Both the position numbers and the translations under genes were made by a program. The notes under the pieces were generated by a model, which saw only the letters and a list, made by a program, of their open reading frames with translations, searched no databases and was not told the origin of the DNA. Below are positions 45,076 through 57,414 of a stretch of 64,000 nucleotides of DNA, piece after piece (the first letter of the stretch is position 1; each line of letters begins with the position of its first letter). Origin of the DNA: Leptidea sinapis (Eukaryota > Arthropoda > Insecta > Lepidoptera > Pieridae); the NCBI RefSeq assembly GCF_905404315.1, contig NC_066265.1:34062501-34126500 (forward strand), written 5' to 3'.

Positions 45076-46790
45076 GCCGATCGGAGAAAACTAGATCCAA
45101 GTTGAATTAAAGTCGAAAATCTTGACAAAAAACTGCATGAACTTTGATACTCCATTTATCTAAATAGACTTTCACCCTGACTCTTTCTTATTCCTAGGCT
45201 CCAGTCAAACGACCAACAACCAGCTAAATTGAATGAATTTATATAACAAAAGATTACTCTCTATGGCCAAACACTAAGCCCATATTTGTTTATAACTCAT
45301 AAAGTACGATGTGATAGGAATGTGCAACTTCAGTGCGTTTTGTACAAATATTATGATTTGCATAATTGTATAAATACATACAACTTTTGAATGTAACACC
45401 AATATTATTCCCTCGCATGTTAATTTCCTAAAATGTTGTCCTCAGTTACCCTAGCTAGAGTTAAACAACCTTCTGAAAGGGTACCCAAGCCAAAACACTA
45501 TACAACGAGTTTTGTTTTAATATTGCACAAACAAATAAAAACAATATCAACTGTTGATTTATTTCTTAAATTATTCTTCCACATACATATATTTTGTTAT
45601 ACATGTGTTCACTGATTATACGGATTTAATACAATTAAGAGATCTTACCAAGAGGCAAGAGATTTTACAGTTTTGATCTAGTAGATTTATGGCCAAGTGC
45701 GAGGTGGACGTGTTCAGGACATAATGTAATAGACTCCTAAAAATAATTTTATAATAAATCATGACATATTTTTAATAATGTATAATAAATACCTAATAAT
45801 TTTGATGTTCAAGATCATACGTAATACGGTTCTGTGTGAATGAATAATTCATAAATTATTTTTCACTGACAAATTTGTCTTGAAGGGTACGGGTCTCTAA
45901 AACACAAGGTAAGTACTACATTCATTTAGAGTGTGGTGAGTGGTCACAAAACAAGTGTCAACATCAACAACCGTCAACCGTACACTGTAAAGGTCACTGA
46001 CATAATTGTCCGTTACGTAATCTTGATCACAAAATTTCTTTTAATTACAATATTTTTAACAAATTGGAAATATATGAGGCACGATAATTATTTAATTTTC
46101 ATATTATTGACGTGCACCGATTATATAATGAAAGAAAGTTATTAATCAGGTTCTATTTATACTGAAAACTTGAGGCTTTGAGGCAACTTTTCCTATTATA
46201 CGTACATACCATACTGAGAAATTTGTTATAAATTATTTATGAAGTTAAATGTTCTGTCGTTATAACTTACAATCGTGCTGCTGGATTGTTTAAGTACTTA
46301 TTTAACAGTAAATAAAATGTTTACTTCTAAACGACAATATTGTCTTAAAATGTCCACGTACTCTATATAAATCTGTAGATTTGCATTATGATATGTTTGT
46401 CGTTTTATAACACGAGTATGACTTGAGCAGGCAAGACAAATATTGATGAAAATAGTTATTTGTAAGAAAATGTGATTGAAGGCTATATCTGGTGATTAAC
46501 ATATAAACGATAATTAATATGGTACAGGAGAGGCCATATTATCCCGAAAATGCTAGAGTTCCCGAGGAAAACCGATAGTTATTTAATGTGGAAGATGTGG
46601 CTTGTACTTTTATAGGATTATCTAAATATTTGTATGTATGTATATCTAATAAGCGGTTCTACCAAATATGTAAGAAGATGTGGTAATAAGTGTTTAGTTA
46701 AAATGCTTGTTATTTTTTAATTAAGAGGCTACATGATAATTAGGCACTTATTTGATAATTGTAATTCATAAAATTATAATATAAAGCATG
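45076..46790. other. AT-rich stretch; isolated donor-like site
   Basis: An isolated strong donor-like CACAAG|GTAAGT occurs at about 45909 on the plus strand without a recognisable exon. Open frames are compositionally random. Confidence 0.4.
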
Positions 46791-46794
46791 CAAA

Positions 46795-47000
46795 TACAGG
46801 GGTCTAGGCTCCGAATATGATTTTGTCCCATTCGGTGTCGAGACTCTTGGTACGTGGGGTCCTAGCGCTCACAGGAGAGAAATGGGCTGGCAGCTACCTC
46901 GGACAAAGAATTAGTCTAGCTATTCAAAGGGGAAACGCTGCCTGTATCTTCGGCACCTTGCCTAAAGGGACTCCTTTTAATAATATGTTTTTGTTATTAT
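46795..47000 (+). mobile_element. Retroelement ORF C-terminal fragment
   Basis: One frame reads YDFVPFGVETLGTWGPSA. After a frameshift comes SYLGQRISLAIQRGNAACI followed by FGTLP. These two blocks usually stand together near the C-terminus of ORFs I associate with lepidopteran retroelements. The class cannot be fixed from this piece. Confidence 0.45.
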
Positions 47001-47409
47001 AATATAATTATATTTAATATATATATAAAATATAATATTATTATATTTTTAAGGTTTTTAGTTTTAGGTTCATTGATCTGGTAAGTATATTTTTTTTTAT
47101 TTCTGTATAAATAAATAATTTTAATAAAATTAGAACTGTGAATGACTTTTAATATAGTTGGTTTAATAAAAATAAAAATGCATTTATTTTTTATCATGTT
47201 AACTCAATACAACTTATAATATGTATCGGTTTATTGGAAGCTAAGCGATAGATAAAAAAGAATTCTATACGAAACATGTTTGGCTTGCAAGCCCTTCATC
47301 TGTCTGGTCTGGAACTGTGGATTGTACGCACTGTAACCATGGGAGATGTAGTCACTGCTTGTGCTAGAGATGACTTAGGCGATGGTGATGTCGGTGTGTT
47401 GCTGTCTTT

Positions 47410-47517
47410 ACAGCGCGCTTACATTTTCTAAAAGGCCGTCAACGCTCCTGTGTGTCTCGGTGTTGCAAGAGATTGTGGGGGGCTGAGTGGTCATTTGCCC
47501 TCCTCTTCCATAAATAA
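47410..47517 (+). mobile_element. LINE family A, 3' tail fragment
   Basis: AGGCCGTCAACGCTCCTGTG, then GTTGCAAGAGATTGTGG and a final TCCATAAATAAA are family tail words. Confidence 0.6.
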
Positions 47518-48075
47518 ATCTGTAGTTCGATGCGGAGTCGGCAGGAGCCGGATTTTAATATTTACGTATAAATGATCTGAGGAAAACTTCAATATTGTAA
47601 GAAGGAAAAAGAGTATTATTTAAATATATGAACATTGACATAACGTCCTCGTACAGTGAAATGCGGCTGATATTTCCCTAATGGCTAATGACAACGTGTT
47701 CAGATAACGGAAGTGGTTTACAATAATAATTATATTACGAACGTTGTGTAACACGTGTACTAGCGGTGTAACGTGTAAACTATACAACACAAGTGAGATT
47801 TCGAAAAGGCAAAACTCATGAAGCAGTGCGGGGAGGTTATACCGCTTAACAGGTGTTTTAAGGCTCCTGTTTGTATTGTCCGTCACAGTATATTATTAAA
47901 AACGTTATAAAATAAAGTTATATCAGGTGTAATTAAATTATGTCATGGAATACGGATCGCTTCGGTACCAAGAAAAGAACACTTTCTACTTATAAAATGG
48001 GAAAGTGTTAGACTACTAAACTGTACATTTTACTAAAATGTCTTAATAGCTAAATATATACTTTACAAGTGCTCA
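47518..48075. other. Stretch without recognisable gene
   Basis: An 88-codon minus-strand frame at 47620-47886 shows no motif or splice partner. Confidence 0.4.
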
Positions 48076-48285
48076 CCCGGCAAACGTTGTTTTGTCATAT
48101 ATATTAAGTATTCCGCGCCCTCTCATTGTATAAATTGTCTGTCATATTAAGGTTCCGGATAAGTCATCACCAACAAACATGTTCTAAAACCTTCTCCGAA
48201 ACACGCTGCATCTTATGGTATTAAGTTTTATTCCGATCAGTTCAGTAGTTTTCGCAGTATAACCAAAGGTAGAATATACAAAATA
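48076..48285 (+). mobile_element. RTE-type LINE/SINE tail fragment
   Basis: ACCCGGCAAACGTTGTTTTG and AAACACGCTGCATCTTATGG, then a TTCAGTAGTTTTCGCAGTAT block, repeat the arrangement at 5341-5600. Confidence 0.6.
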
Positions 48286-49268
48286 TTATACGCAGCTTAA
48301 ATTACAATTTTTCTTGTTAAGAACTTGACATAAAAAAAGAAACAAATAAAACGTATGAGCCAAGATTGTATTACTTAAGTGATGGACATCAAAATAAATA
48401 CGATTTTGTAGTAGGTTAAAAGAATTTCCTTCCAAACTGCCAATTTCACGAGAGAATATAATGTATCGCCAACAGGCTGCATCTCTCCCGTTAATGTCGA
48501 GATGGCACTACGGTCACTAATATACATACGGAGCTACCATAAGTATCTATCGCTACTCTGTGCTACAACGTATGTATAATATAGTCTAGAGTTATTATTA
48601 TTATTATTACTATCATCAATCCTTATGTTCCGTGGACCGTGGTACAAACGTTACGTAGTGTCGCTTGTGAGTTGTTTGTCATGAGAATATTCGCGTTAAA
48701 CTTGTCACGTAGTAATAATATTCTGTATCGGTGGTTCCATTACAGGTGCTGAAAGATAAACCAAACATTGAACGAAGCGTAAAACATTTGACAAGTAATT
48801 TGAAGCTATTGTCTGAAACGTCAGTATTACGTTACTTACTGACAGACGGACAAACATGCGCAAAATATTAGGTTTCAGCGATATTAGCTTACCGCTCTGG
48901 TGGAGTTACTTATTACATTCAATATCATACACTTATCTTACAATGTACTACACGGCCACATTATCTCTTTACAGTTCCCCTTTCACCCCCTTGCGCTCGT
49001 CCTGTTGCGTCAGGACCGTTTACAGTTTCATTACTGTTGCAAGTGATATTTTCGTAATATATCGCTGCTTTGTTTTTGAAGATTTCATTGTAACGTTTTA
49101 ACTTTTTTTGTTACTAGTTCTGTCAAAAAATAAATACTTACACTTCTAAATTCTTTATTGACTTTCATAATAAAATTATAATAATAATCAGCATCACAGC
49201 ACATTAACACCAATCAATGACGTTCTATACAAATGGACATATCATTCGCAGTCTGATAACGGAACGGG
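48286..49268. other. Stretch without recognisable gene
   Basis: It contains a short (TTA)n run at about 48593-48608. Nothing else was recognised. Confidence 0.4.
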
Positions 49269-49303
49269 AAAAGTGTGCTTAAAGCCAATGTAAGCACACT
49301 TTT
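49269..49303. repeat. Perfect 13-bp inverted repeat (hairpin, 9-nt loop)
   Basis: AAAAGTGTGCTTA at 49269-49281 is the exact reverse complement of 49291-49303. One further G-C pair extends it. No element context was recognised. Confidence 0.85.
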
Positions 49304-49611
49304 CTCCTTAGCCGTGTGTCAAATGTGTGTCAATCAACAAGCCTTAAGTGGGCTATAAAAAGTGCTTAAATAATAGATTAACGACTCAAAAAAAGATGGT
49401 GTGACTTACTCGTATCATCAGTAATGTTATTTTATTTATATAATATAACATTGATATGCAAAAAGCGTAAGTAATTTAATACAAAGAATATTTTTTCATA
49501 AAATATAATACAATTATTGACAAGACCCGCTTGTCAGAATAGGATATGTCCCAATAGGATAGGTGAAAGGTTTCTGACTGTGTCAGAAATGAAAACAATA
49601 GAGTCGCTCTT

Positions 49612-49820
49612 CTTAACCGACTTCAAAAAAGGAGGAGATTGTCAAATCGTCGGTATGTTTGTTACCTCAGAACTTTCGACTGGATGAACCGATTTTCACA
49701 ATTCTTTTTTAACCGACTTCAAAAAAGTAGGAGGTTCTCAATTCGTCGGTATGTTCTTTTTTTTATGTTTGTTACCTCAAAACTTTCGACTGGGTGAAAC
49801 GAATTAGATAATTCTCCGAC
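49612..49820 (+). repeat. Interspersed repeat, two tandem partial units
   Basis: The series AACCGACTTCAAAAAA, AAT(T)CGTCGGTATGTT, TGTTACCTCA(G/A)AACTTTCGA and CTGG(A/G)TGAA occurs twice in direct order, starting near 49615 and 49711. This is a common lepidopteran repeat. The doubling suggests tandem duplication or insertion of one copy next to another. Confidence 0.7.
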
Positions 49821-49904
49821 TCCAAAAATTACAATAATCGTAAGTAGAATTAGATTAATTAATTAGATTGTATAAAAATACGCAATTATTTTTATATCTT
49901 TTCG

Positions 49905-50155
49905 TCGGTTAAAAAACGTTTGTGCAACTATAACATAAATGACTTTCTTAATGATACCACAGATTGAGAATGGAGCGACCGCCCTCAGACTATTAAATAA
50001 TAAGTTCAGTTGTACGATATTACTTTGTAAACATATTGAGTTTGTTGCTCCCGTTCTTCTCTTTGGCATTCATTTTGGAATGGGTGGTAGTTTTTTTGAC
50101 TTTCAATAAGTGATGTCACATCCTATTTTGAATAAAAATATTTGAATTTCAATGT
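49905..50155 (+). mobile_element. LINE family D, 3' tail
   Basis: It starts inside the ORF end (AAACGTTTGTGCAACTATAA, ATAAATGACTTTCTTAATGA), followed by GGAGCGACCGCCCTCAG, TGGGTGGTAGTTTTTTTGAC and terminal TTGAATAAAAATATTTGAAT. Confidence 0.7.
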
Positions 50156-51334
50156 GGGCTGCGGTGATCACGTATCACTCTATTGTCTTCTGTTCTATAA
50201 GAAAATGTTATTCCAGTGGTCTTACAAGAGAGTATATGGGGGCGCCGGGTCACAGGGGTCGTACACATACACTATTACTGTAGGACTGTACTATTGTAGT
50301 ACGCGACTGTACACCTGCTTACTACTGCACCATACGGCCGATCATCAGACAACGTTATACGATACTCTACTGCACGGGGATTTTTTGATGGATTTTGAAA
50401 AATCGCTTGCTAGCAATGTCTCTTCTCTGGGACACAACGCGTGGTTTCATGACCTTATTCTCCCAGGTATCACTTATCTTTCTTCGCCTGAAAGTTCATC
50501 ACTATCACCTTTTCGTCTAGCGTTTCATTGAAAAACAAATCTATTAACACTTTACACCAAGCAGAATTCGGGAACTGCCTTGTTAAAAAGATAAGGCAGT
50601 AAATGATTAGATACTATTCATAAGATTTTTTTTCATAATAAAATTTTCGTAGAACAAAACAACATATGGGTCTTTGACCAACCTTAAAAGGAGATGAAAG
50701 TTGTGCTCAGAAACTACGCCCATTGGCGGCCATCTTGTTTCAAACTAGATTTAATAATTTAATCGTGAAACTGAAGGTAATTGCAATTTATGATATTGAC
50801 TTACTATGGGAACATTGTGTTTCATAACATGATAATAATATTACTTGAAAGGATACTTCTTTTATATTGACATATAATTGGACTTTATCTAAATGTTACT
50901 ATAATTAATATAATTAAAGTTTTTGTACCTATAATATAAATCGAGATAAGAGTAGGTACCTATGGTGTGGTTTAATTATTTTTGTTTTGCTATTATGTGA
51001 ATAAAAGTCGGTTGTTAAAATTAAGTAATTTAGCTTATAAGGCATTCTGCTTAATTTTATCAAGTACTGCATCAGACCCATTCTTTTTACAATTATTATA
51101 TTAACAAAGATTGTGAAGTAGAGCAACTACCTATTAATATTTTAGAAGTCATGATCTCACTAATTCTATAACGAATTTTCTGTCACCTCCAAACCAAATA
51201 CCTTTAATATGGGAAATTACATGTTTCCCCTTTTGTGGTACATACATTGCGTTTCGTACGGTATACACAAAAAGCGGCTACACCCAGCTGGGGTGCTTAA
51301 AACTGGGACACCATCAATGCATGGGTGGACTAGA
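50156..51334. other. Stretch with a long open frame of doubtful meaning
   Basis: A plus-strand frame of 129 codons (50142-50531) begins in the LINE tail and runs through a segment rich in TACTACTG/GTACAC words. Its composition (Tyr, Ser, His, Leu) shows no domain. I do not call it a gene. The rest is AT-rich. Confidence 0.3.
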
Positions 51335-51490
51335 TCAAATTGGAAATTTAAATATTTATATTCAATATAGGTTCAAAATCACTAATTTAATCTCTAAAAC
51401 TAACACTCATTCGAAAATTTATTGCTCAGACTTGAGAAGAACGGACGGAAAAAAAACACAGCGAGCTTGCAACTTTTTTTTATAAAATTT
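51335..51490 (-). mobile_element. LINE 3' tail (reversed), probably family D group
   Basis: TAAATATTTATATTCAATATAGG at the left and a GAGAAGAACGGACGGAA block at the right are the reverse complements of the terminal ATATTTGAAT and TTCTTCTC tail words. Confidence 0.45.
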
Positions 51491-51954
51491 TGTTTCAATT
51501 AAATGTATTAATAGTCTACGGGAGGACCTTTACCACATAAATGTCTTTTATCAATTCTTTTGAATTTTATAATACATTTGTTTTGAACATTTTTTTACTT
51601 AAAATTACATCACTGTTGGCAATTGATCACTTACAATTAGTTGACCCACAAGCCATTCAAAAAAAGATTCAATAAAAAGATTTTAATTATAAGTATCAAG
51701 TATTTCTGAGCAATAATTATATAATACATTGTATTCGTCCTCATAATATATGTAGCTTCGCGTCATCCAATTAAAGTTACTATGACCCTTATTGACTATT
51801 CACTATTTAATTATCTGCAAGCAACATTCAATATTTACTACAAATATTTAAAGTTAACTAAACACTATCTTGTAAGTTGTCTCCTGTTACAAGAACGTTT
51901 GGTCGGAGGTGATCACTTATATATAATCATTGAACCGCCATCCGGACTGGTAAC
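51491..51954. other. AT-rich stretch, nothing recognised
   Basis: No gene or element recognised. Confidence 0.4.
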
Positions 51955-52225
51955 CCGAAAAAACATTGTTTGTCCAAAAAACCTTAAATTAATGGTAGGC
52001 TTTTTGGGGTTCTTTACCCAAAGGTTAAAACAGGACCCTATTACTAAGACTCCGTTGTCCGCCCGTCTGTATGTTCCTCATATACCGGGATAACTCGACA
52101 CTTGATTTTTTTTATTATAAGGGAGCTCCAATACAACAATCGTAATTCTTAATAATTGATATTTTTATAGATAATGGTTGGGAACCCTTCGTGCGCGGGT
52201 CCGACTCGCACTTGGCCACTTTTAT
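51955..52225 (-). repeat. Lepidopteran interspersed repeat
   Basis: GGAACCCTTCGTGCGCGGGT followed by CCGACTCGCACTTGGCCAC is the conserved end of a frequent lepidopteran repeat. The upstream part contains a GTCTGTATGTTCCTCATATA block typical of the same repeat. The shared CCAAGTGCGAGT word is seen in the opposite orientation near 16350. Confidence 0.55.
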
Positions 52226-52384
52226 TACTCATATGTGATTACTTTCTTATGTACAAACTTTACAAGGAAACAAGTTTAAGTTCCTTTGCAAAAAAATCAT
52301 CGTTGGCGCAATTATTGGTAAGAAATACCGTTGACTCCCGCCCACCTCGTGCCATTGTGTAATACGGTTTTTGATTTTTGATTT

Positions 52385-52640
52385 TATATTCATAATCAGC
52401 CGGAAGACCTTTGTCCACGCCTGGACAAAGGCCTCTCTCAAATATCTCCACGACGAACGACCCTGCGCTGCCCTTATCCAACGTATTCCGGCTATCTTGA
52501 CCAGATCGTCGGTCCATCTTGAGGGGGGCCTACCAACGCTGCCGTCGGTCTATCTTCCGGTACGTGGTCGCCATTCGAGGACTTTTCTGTCCCACCGGCC
52601 ATCTGTCCGTTGACCTATGTGCCTTGCTCACTTCCACCTC
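52385..52640 (-). mobile_element. RTE-type LINE, ORF C-terminal fragment
   Basis: The minus strand reads TDGRWDRKVLEWRPRTGR, then VGRPPSRWTDDLVKIAGIRW and REAFVQAWTKVF across two frames. These are the signature C-terminal blocks of insect RTE reverse transcriptase ORFs. It is interrupted by a stop and frameshift. Confidence 0.75.
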
Positions 52641-52694
52641 AGTCGCAATCATTTGAGCTATGTCGGTGACTTTGTCATGTTTGTTTATTTGACT

Positions 52695-52770
52695 CTTTAA
52701 AAGGTAGGTAACGCTCCTGTGATTCCTCTGATGTTATAAGAAAGTATGAGATATCTTTCATAAAAAAACA
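52695..52770 (+). mobile_element. LINE family A, 3' tail fragment
   Basis: GTAACGCTCCTGTGATTCCT followed by a GTTATAAGAAAGTATG block and a TTTCATAAAAAAAC end. Part of the tail is deleted. Confidence 0.55.
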
Positions 52771-53090
52771 TGAAGGCCTAACTTCGACTACGATTAAACG
52801 GGTTTTAACCGTGTAAGTTTATTAAACAACAAAACGAATACAACCGGCCGCATTAGAGGTTTTTTCCCACGACTGATCTTAAAACCGTGAAATGTTACAA
52901 AATAGTCGCGAAAAAATAACGCAACAAAATTTGTAATTCATAGAATTTATTAATAGTGAGTGTACATTAACGGTACTATGATAATACGACCATAACGCGG
53001 ATACGACACATACATTGTTTAACGAAGTCTTAAAATATAATATAATATAATGTTTGTTTTATTGTTTCAGGTATGGTACAATGAGAATTA
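52771..53090. other. AT-rich stretch, nothing recognised
   Basis: No gene or element recognised. Confidence 0.4.
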
Positions 53091-53094
53091 AAGG

Positions 53095-53295
53095 AGAGCT
53101 TTGGAGAGTATAGTGCGCAGGTTTGACGACATCCAGCCTCCCGAACAAGCCGGCTTCCGAAAGGGCTTTACATAAACCACATACATACGCTGCGGCAGGT
53201 TATAGGTACAGAAGACGGAGGAGTATAACCATCCACTATGCTTGGAGTTCGTGGACTATGAGAAAGCCTTTGATTCGAATACGTCTACCTCGGAC
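53095..53295 (+). mobile_element. RTE-type LINE, reverse transcriptase core fragment
   Basis: One frame gives IQPPEQAGFRKGFT and HIHTLRQVIG. After a shift, EYNHPLCLEFVDYEKAFDSN follows, containing the motif A catalytic Asp (VDYEKAFD). This is diagnostic of RTE-clade elements. It is flanked at once by a reversed family A copy. Confidence 0.75.
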
Positions 53296-53410
53296 AAACA
53301 ATCCAGCTAGGCAGGTCCAATATCGCGAAAGAGGTCACTCGTCGAATCACAATCAGGTGTGCAGTGTGTTCGGGAAGCTCCGTAAAATCCAGTGTGTGTT
53401 GCTAGTGATG

Positions 53411-53745
53411 ACTTACGGTTGTACGTGGAAGATAGTCCCTTGAAAACCGCACTGTAGAGGAACGCCAGACATCCCTGGTTGTCTGGCGTTTTTCTAAAAT
53501 ATACCTCACACCTCAGGAGGTGGGGATGATATCCTAACTTGTGGCGTGTCGTGCGAAGGTGGATTTCGGCGGCAGGAATCAGGTCAAAGAGCTCTTCGGA
53601 ACACTCCCTGATCCACTGCGCATTTATCATGCGGTAGAAGACACAATACAGCGACGTCTCTACTCAACACCAAGTGTTCTCATATTCATCTAGCCGTTCA
53701 TAGACTACTGGATCATCGACAATTCGAGCAGCTCTTTCCGAGTAC
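53411..53745 (-). mobile_element. LINE family A, C-terminal fragment with inverted duplication
   Basis: The minus strand encodes an AARIVDDPVVYERLD-like start, then RECSEELFDLIPAAEIHLRT and RHKLGYHPH, and then SAVFKGLSSTYN. Between the last two blocks a short extra inverted segment (arms 53461-53471 and 53480-53490) replaces the normal sequence. Confidence 0.7.
53461..53490. repeat. 11-bp perfect inverted repeat inside a LINE
   Basis: AACGCCAGACA and TGTCTGGCGTT are separated by 8 nt. One arm is native family A sequence and the other an inverted copy of it. Confidence 0.85.
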
Positions 53746-54160
53746 TGAGGAAAAAAGGTATGCCAAGTAGAAGAAAATGTTTAACTGTTTCAGTCAGTGC
53801 GACTCCATGTAGATATATGATTACAATGCTGACTGTAAAAGCAAACAAAAACTTTAAAATATTTTTTCTGGCAACAACACTGGGGTATATTTTTTAATTT
53901 AGCCACACTAAAAATATTAAAATGAAAATAATTTCTTTCAACCAAAATTTCCGCACAAATTGGGCACACTGTAAATAATGACAAAAATGTCTGGAAATAA
54001 TGGATTTATGTTTTCAAAAGTCTAATTTCATTGTCTGCCATTGTTTTACCAGCACAGGTAGGTAGGTGCACTGCGCACTAATGAACGCAACATCTACCGG
54101 AAGACTGGGAGAGATATAACATATTATCTAAAACAGGTCTACCTAAATGTCTCTCTTGCA
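53746..54160. other. Stretch without recognisable gene
   Basis: No gene or element recognised. Confidence 0.4.
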
Positions 54161-54164
54161 AACG

Positions 54165-54330
54165 TTAAATTCAAAGTCAAACAAACTTCATTCAGACAGA
54201 CTTAAACTAAGAGCTTTTGAATCGACATTATAAATATTTTTATAAAATTACTGAATCTACCATATGTTAGGAAAAAGTAGAGTTCGTGAGAAGAACATAC
54301 AAGAAACGGCTACTCTTTTAAATCAATGCG
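54165..54330 (-). mobile_element. LINE 3' tail (reversed)
   Basis: AAAGTCAAACAAACTTCATT, CTTTTGAATCGACATTATAA and a GTGAGAAGAACATACAAGAA block are words of a widespread lepidopteran LINE 3' UTR read in reverse. Confidence 0.5.
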
Positions 54331-56030
54331 TAATTTACATCAGCTGTAATAGATAACAAATTAGTATGTAAGTTACTTACTGTATCCAATATATGAATCT
54401 TGTTCAAAGTTATAAAACTAGGACTCACTGCGCACAAATTTAAGAAAAAAGTTTTTAAAGCTTCTTTGCCAAAGAAGGCTTACTTATAGTAGGTATAGCA
54501 TATTATATAGAGCATAATAATGCATGGTCCCTACTGGGCTTGCGCATGAAGTAGGTTAAGCAGTTTTATTATTATTTGATTTAAAAGATGGCCTAGGAGT
54601 TTGTTATCAGTTCTCCCCATGTCTAAGCCTCTTTACGAACTGATGAAGCTTCATGATGTTTACCAAGTGTTGTTGAAATATTATATTATGTTATTGCCAC
54701 TCCCTACATATAAATATATCTCTATCCTATTCTTTAGATATCAAATATTTCGTACATTGCATGGATATCCGAGGTTTATTAATGATGACTACAAAACTAG
54801 TTGTTCAGTACCGTATTGTTCTGTTATGATGTAACGTAATGTAAAGATTGAGGGATCATTAGTGGTGAAGTGGGCGCCCGCACCGGCCGGTCGAGAACGT
54901 GCCACGAACTGATGCCTTCATTCAGGACAGATAAATATTACACAACTGCATTGAAAGTTTTAATTGTTTAGTTCATTTGTGCTTTTATATCGGTTAGATT
55001 ATCCAACCAGACGTTCACCGAATTTAAATTAATGTATGTAGGTATACTAACGCATTATGGACTAACACAATACTAGTAATAGAACAGTAGCGTAACACAG
55101 CGTTCTCCTTGTAATTGATACAAGCGTCTGGGCGGACCGCGGACCGCTAGGGTTGCTAAATACATAACTGTTTATTTAATTTAATAGTTAATTTAATTCG
55201 GACAGTACCCAGTCTCGGTAGCATACTGTTTGTCTTTCCAAGATTGCTTAGTGACCGTGTAAATCGTGTGTATGTGTGCGTGCGTCGACTCTGGCGCTCT
55301 AGTATTAAAGTACTGGTCTCTTACTGTATTGTGCCGTAGAGAAACGTAATCAATTCAATAAACCACACTAGTTGAGGAGATAACTTAGTCTTAAAATATT
55401 TTTCCACGTAAAACAATTCTATTGGGAATGTTAGTATCAGTGGTTTACTGTTGCCTGCTTCATTAAACTATTCTGAGGATGTTTAAGAGGCCATTCAAGG
55501 CCATTTTTCCAAACAAACGTTCTCAACTCTTTTCTCCCTGGTTTTTAATCCTACATCAAAATTATTTTTGAATTAGATCAATATCATCTTTATCTGTGCC
55601 TGTCTCTATCTATTTTCTTTTTTTGCTATTTTTGTATTTGTTAGTGCTAAAGTGCTTCAATCGCCTTAATGTGACAGGCCGCAGTGGCCTTACTATACTT
55701 ATCTCCCACATCAAACAAAACACGCCCACATTAAATATTTATTTGCCATTCAGTTTCCAATATTTCGTTACGATTATTTAATTTTTGAAGCAGCAACTTG
55801 CTCTCCACAAAACCCTGTATTTTGACTTTTCTACTCTAATGTGTCATCTGTCATTTGTCACACTTCTTGTCACATAAAATGTAGGTAAATGTCAACTTAA
55901 CAGAAGCTGTCAACATCCAGGTACTATTTTTCCCTCCAGTCTGTTGTGTTCTGTTCTGAGCCTATATAATAAATTATAATTCATTGAAATCTTAAGAATT
56001 TTTACTTTTATGTCTAAATCCTTAGATAGT
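54331..56030. other. Mostly AT-rich; GC-richer patches without gene
   Basis: Patches at 54870-54920 (GCCCGCACCGGCCGGTCGAG) and 55130-55150 are GC-rich but have no attached frame. Random Phe/Leu/Tyr-rich frames are present and not called. Confidence 0.4.
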
Positions 56031-56034
56031 TTAT

Positions 56035-56770
56035 ATATCTAGATGGAGCCACTTGCTGTTAGGCAACACATGACAACAGGCCAGGTTTATTACGCGATAC
56101 GTTAGTCACTTTGTTTTAACAGGCGTGCGTTGTTGAAAATAGCTAACAGTTCGCCGCATTTTTTTCGTCGTGTTGTTTCGTACTGTCACAGTAGTGGACA
56201 GTTTATCTAAACGCATAAATTATCTAAGCCTAAAACGCTTCAAAAGTTTTATAGTAATATTATAAAATGTGTATAATTGGTCCTATGGTTATATCATAGA
56301 TTGTTTGTTTCATGTTACTATCATTTTATTTTATACTCTACTCGTCATTTCGCAGATTTTAGATACTTTCCTCATAGCTGCAATAAACCTACTTAGTTAC
56401 AAGCCATTTGCAACAGCCGGCTATATGCACTTTAACCTTAAGACAATATTACACAATAACATATGGGCCATAGGCTTACAAATGACTTTATGAAAATTGA
56501 AAACTTTATTACTGTCTCAGACATAACATTTAATTTACTATAAAATAAAAATCTGTTCTTATCAACTTGTCCTAGATAAGCTATAGGTCTAGATAGAGTT
56601 CATTACTGTTAGACAAACGATACAAACAGGCCAGGAATATTAGTTTAGTGTGCGTGACAAGATACGTCTTACACTCGCGATTTGTATGACACTTTGTGTT
56701 AGTGTGCGTGAATTGCTCAAAATAGAGGTTAGTTCTAAATATAATTTTTAGAAGTTTTCACAGCTGTCAT
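56035..56770 (+). repeat. Two direct copies of an interspersed repeat
   Basis: The blocks at about 56037-56200 and 56575-56770 share CTAGAT..GAG, TGTTAG(G/A)CAA, AACAGGCCAGG, GATACGT, CACTTTGT and GTGCGT words in the same order. The intervening AT-rich DNA has a 74-codon hydrophobic frame of no recognisable family. Confidence 0.5.
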
Positions 56771-56914
56771 AGTCTATGTAGATGTATAAATATTAGAGGA
56801 ACTTGTATTTAAAATACTGGTATAGAATCTTCACCTGTTAATCTTCATCAATAAAACATTATTTCTCAAAGGTAGGTATTATTATTACTGTAAATATTTA
56901 TTTTTAGTCTGTGT

Positions 56915-57215
56915 AAGTTTTATGACAATAAGGAGCGAGACGAGCAGCACGTTCAGTTGATTGTAATTGATTCGCCCTGCCCATTACAATGCAGAGCCGC
57001 TCAGGATTATTGAAAAACCCAAAAGTTCTACTAGCGGTACTACAATAGCGCTCGTCACCTTGCACATAAGTTGTTAAGTCTAATTTGCCCAGTAATTTCA
57101 CTAGCTACGGCGCCCTTCATACCGAAACACAATAATGTCTACACATTACTGCTGCACGGCAGAAAATAGTCTAGCCGGCATCTTGTAGATGGAGCCTCCC
57201 ACTGGTTAGGTTCTC
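56915..57215 (+). mobile_element. SINE-like family S, copy 3
   Basis: GAGCGAGACGAGCAGCACGT, ATTCGCCCTGCCCATTACAA, AGTAATTTCACTAGCTACGG and GAGCCTCCCACTGG are the ordered family words. The CGCCTCTTACGACACCC end is missing. Confidence 0.7.
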
Positions 57216-57299
57216 TTTCATATTGCAATGTTGACATAGTAGTAGCTACAAAGAGAGAAATGTGAAAACGTATAAATATAGGAGGTGAGGAAGAGATAG

Positions 57300-57414
57300 A
57301 GGCGATGGGGTAAGGGGTAGAACGGATCCACCATCATTCCGGAGCCAGTACTTCGTCTGCAGGCGGGGCAACATCACGCGGGTCCAGCTGCGGCGGTAGG
57401 TGCTGTGAGTCTGG
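57300..57414. other. GC-rich patch of unknown origin
   Basis: CTGCAGGCGGGGCAACATCA, then a GCGGCGGTAGGTGCTGTGAG block. It is probably part of another retroelement, but no motif is readable. Confidence 0.25.

Noticed and set aside
45905..45915. Exon ending at a strong donor CACAAG|GTAAGT
   Set aside because: No open frame or acceptor upstream; an isolated donor match is not enough.
50142..50531. 129-codon plus-strand open frame
   Set aside because: It starts inside a LINE tail and runs through a Tyr/Ser/His-rich segment with no recognisable motif.
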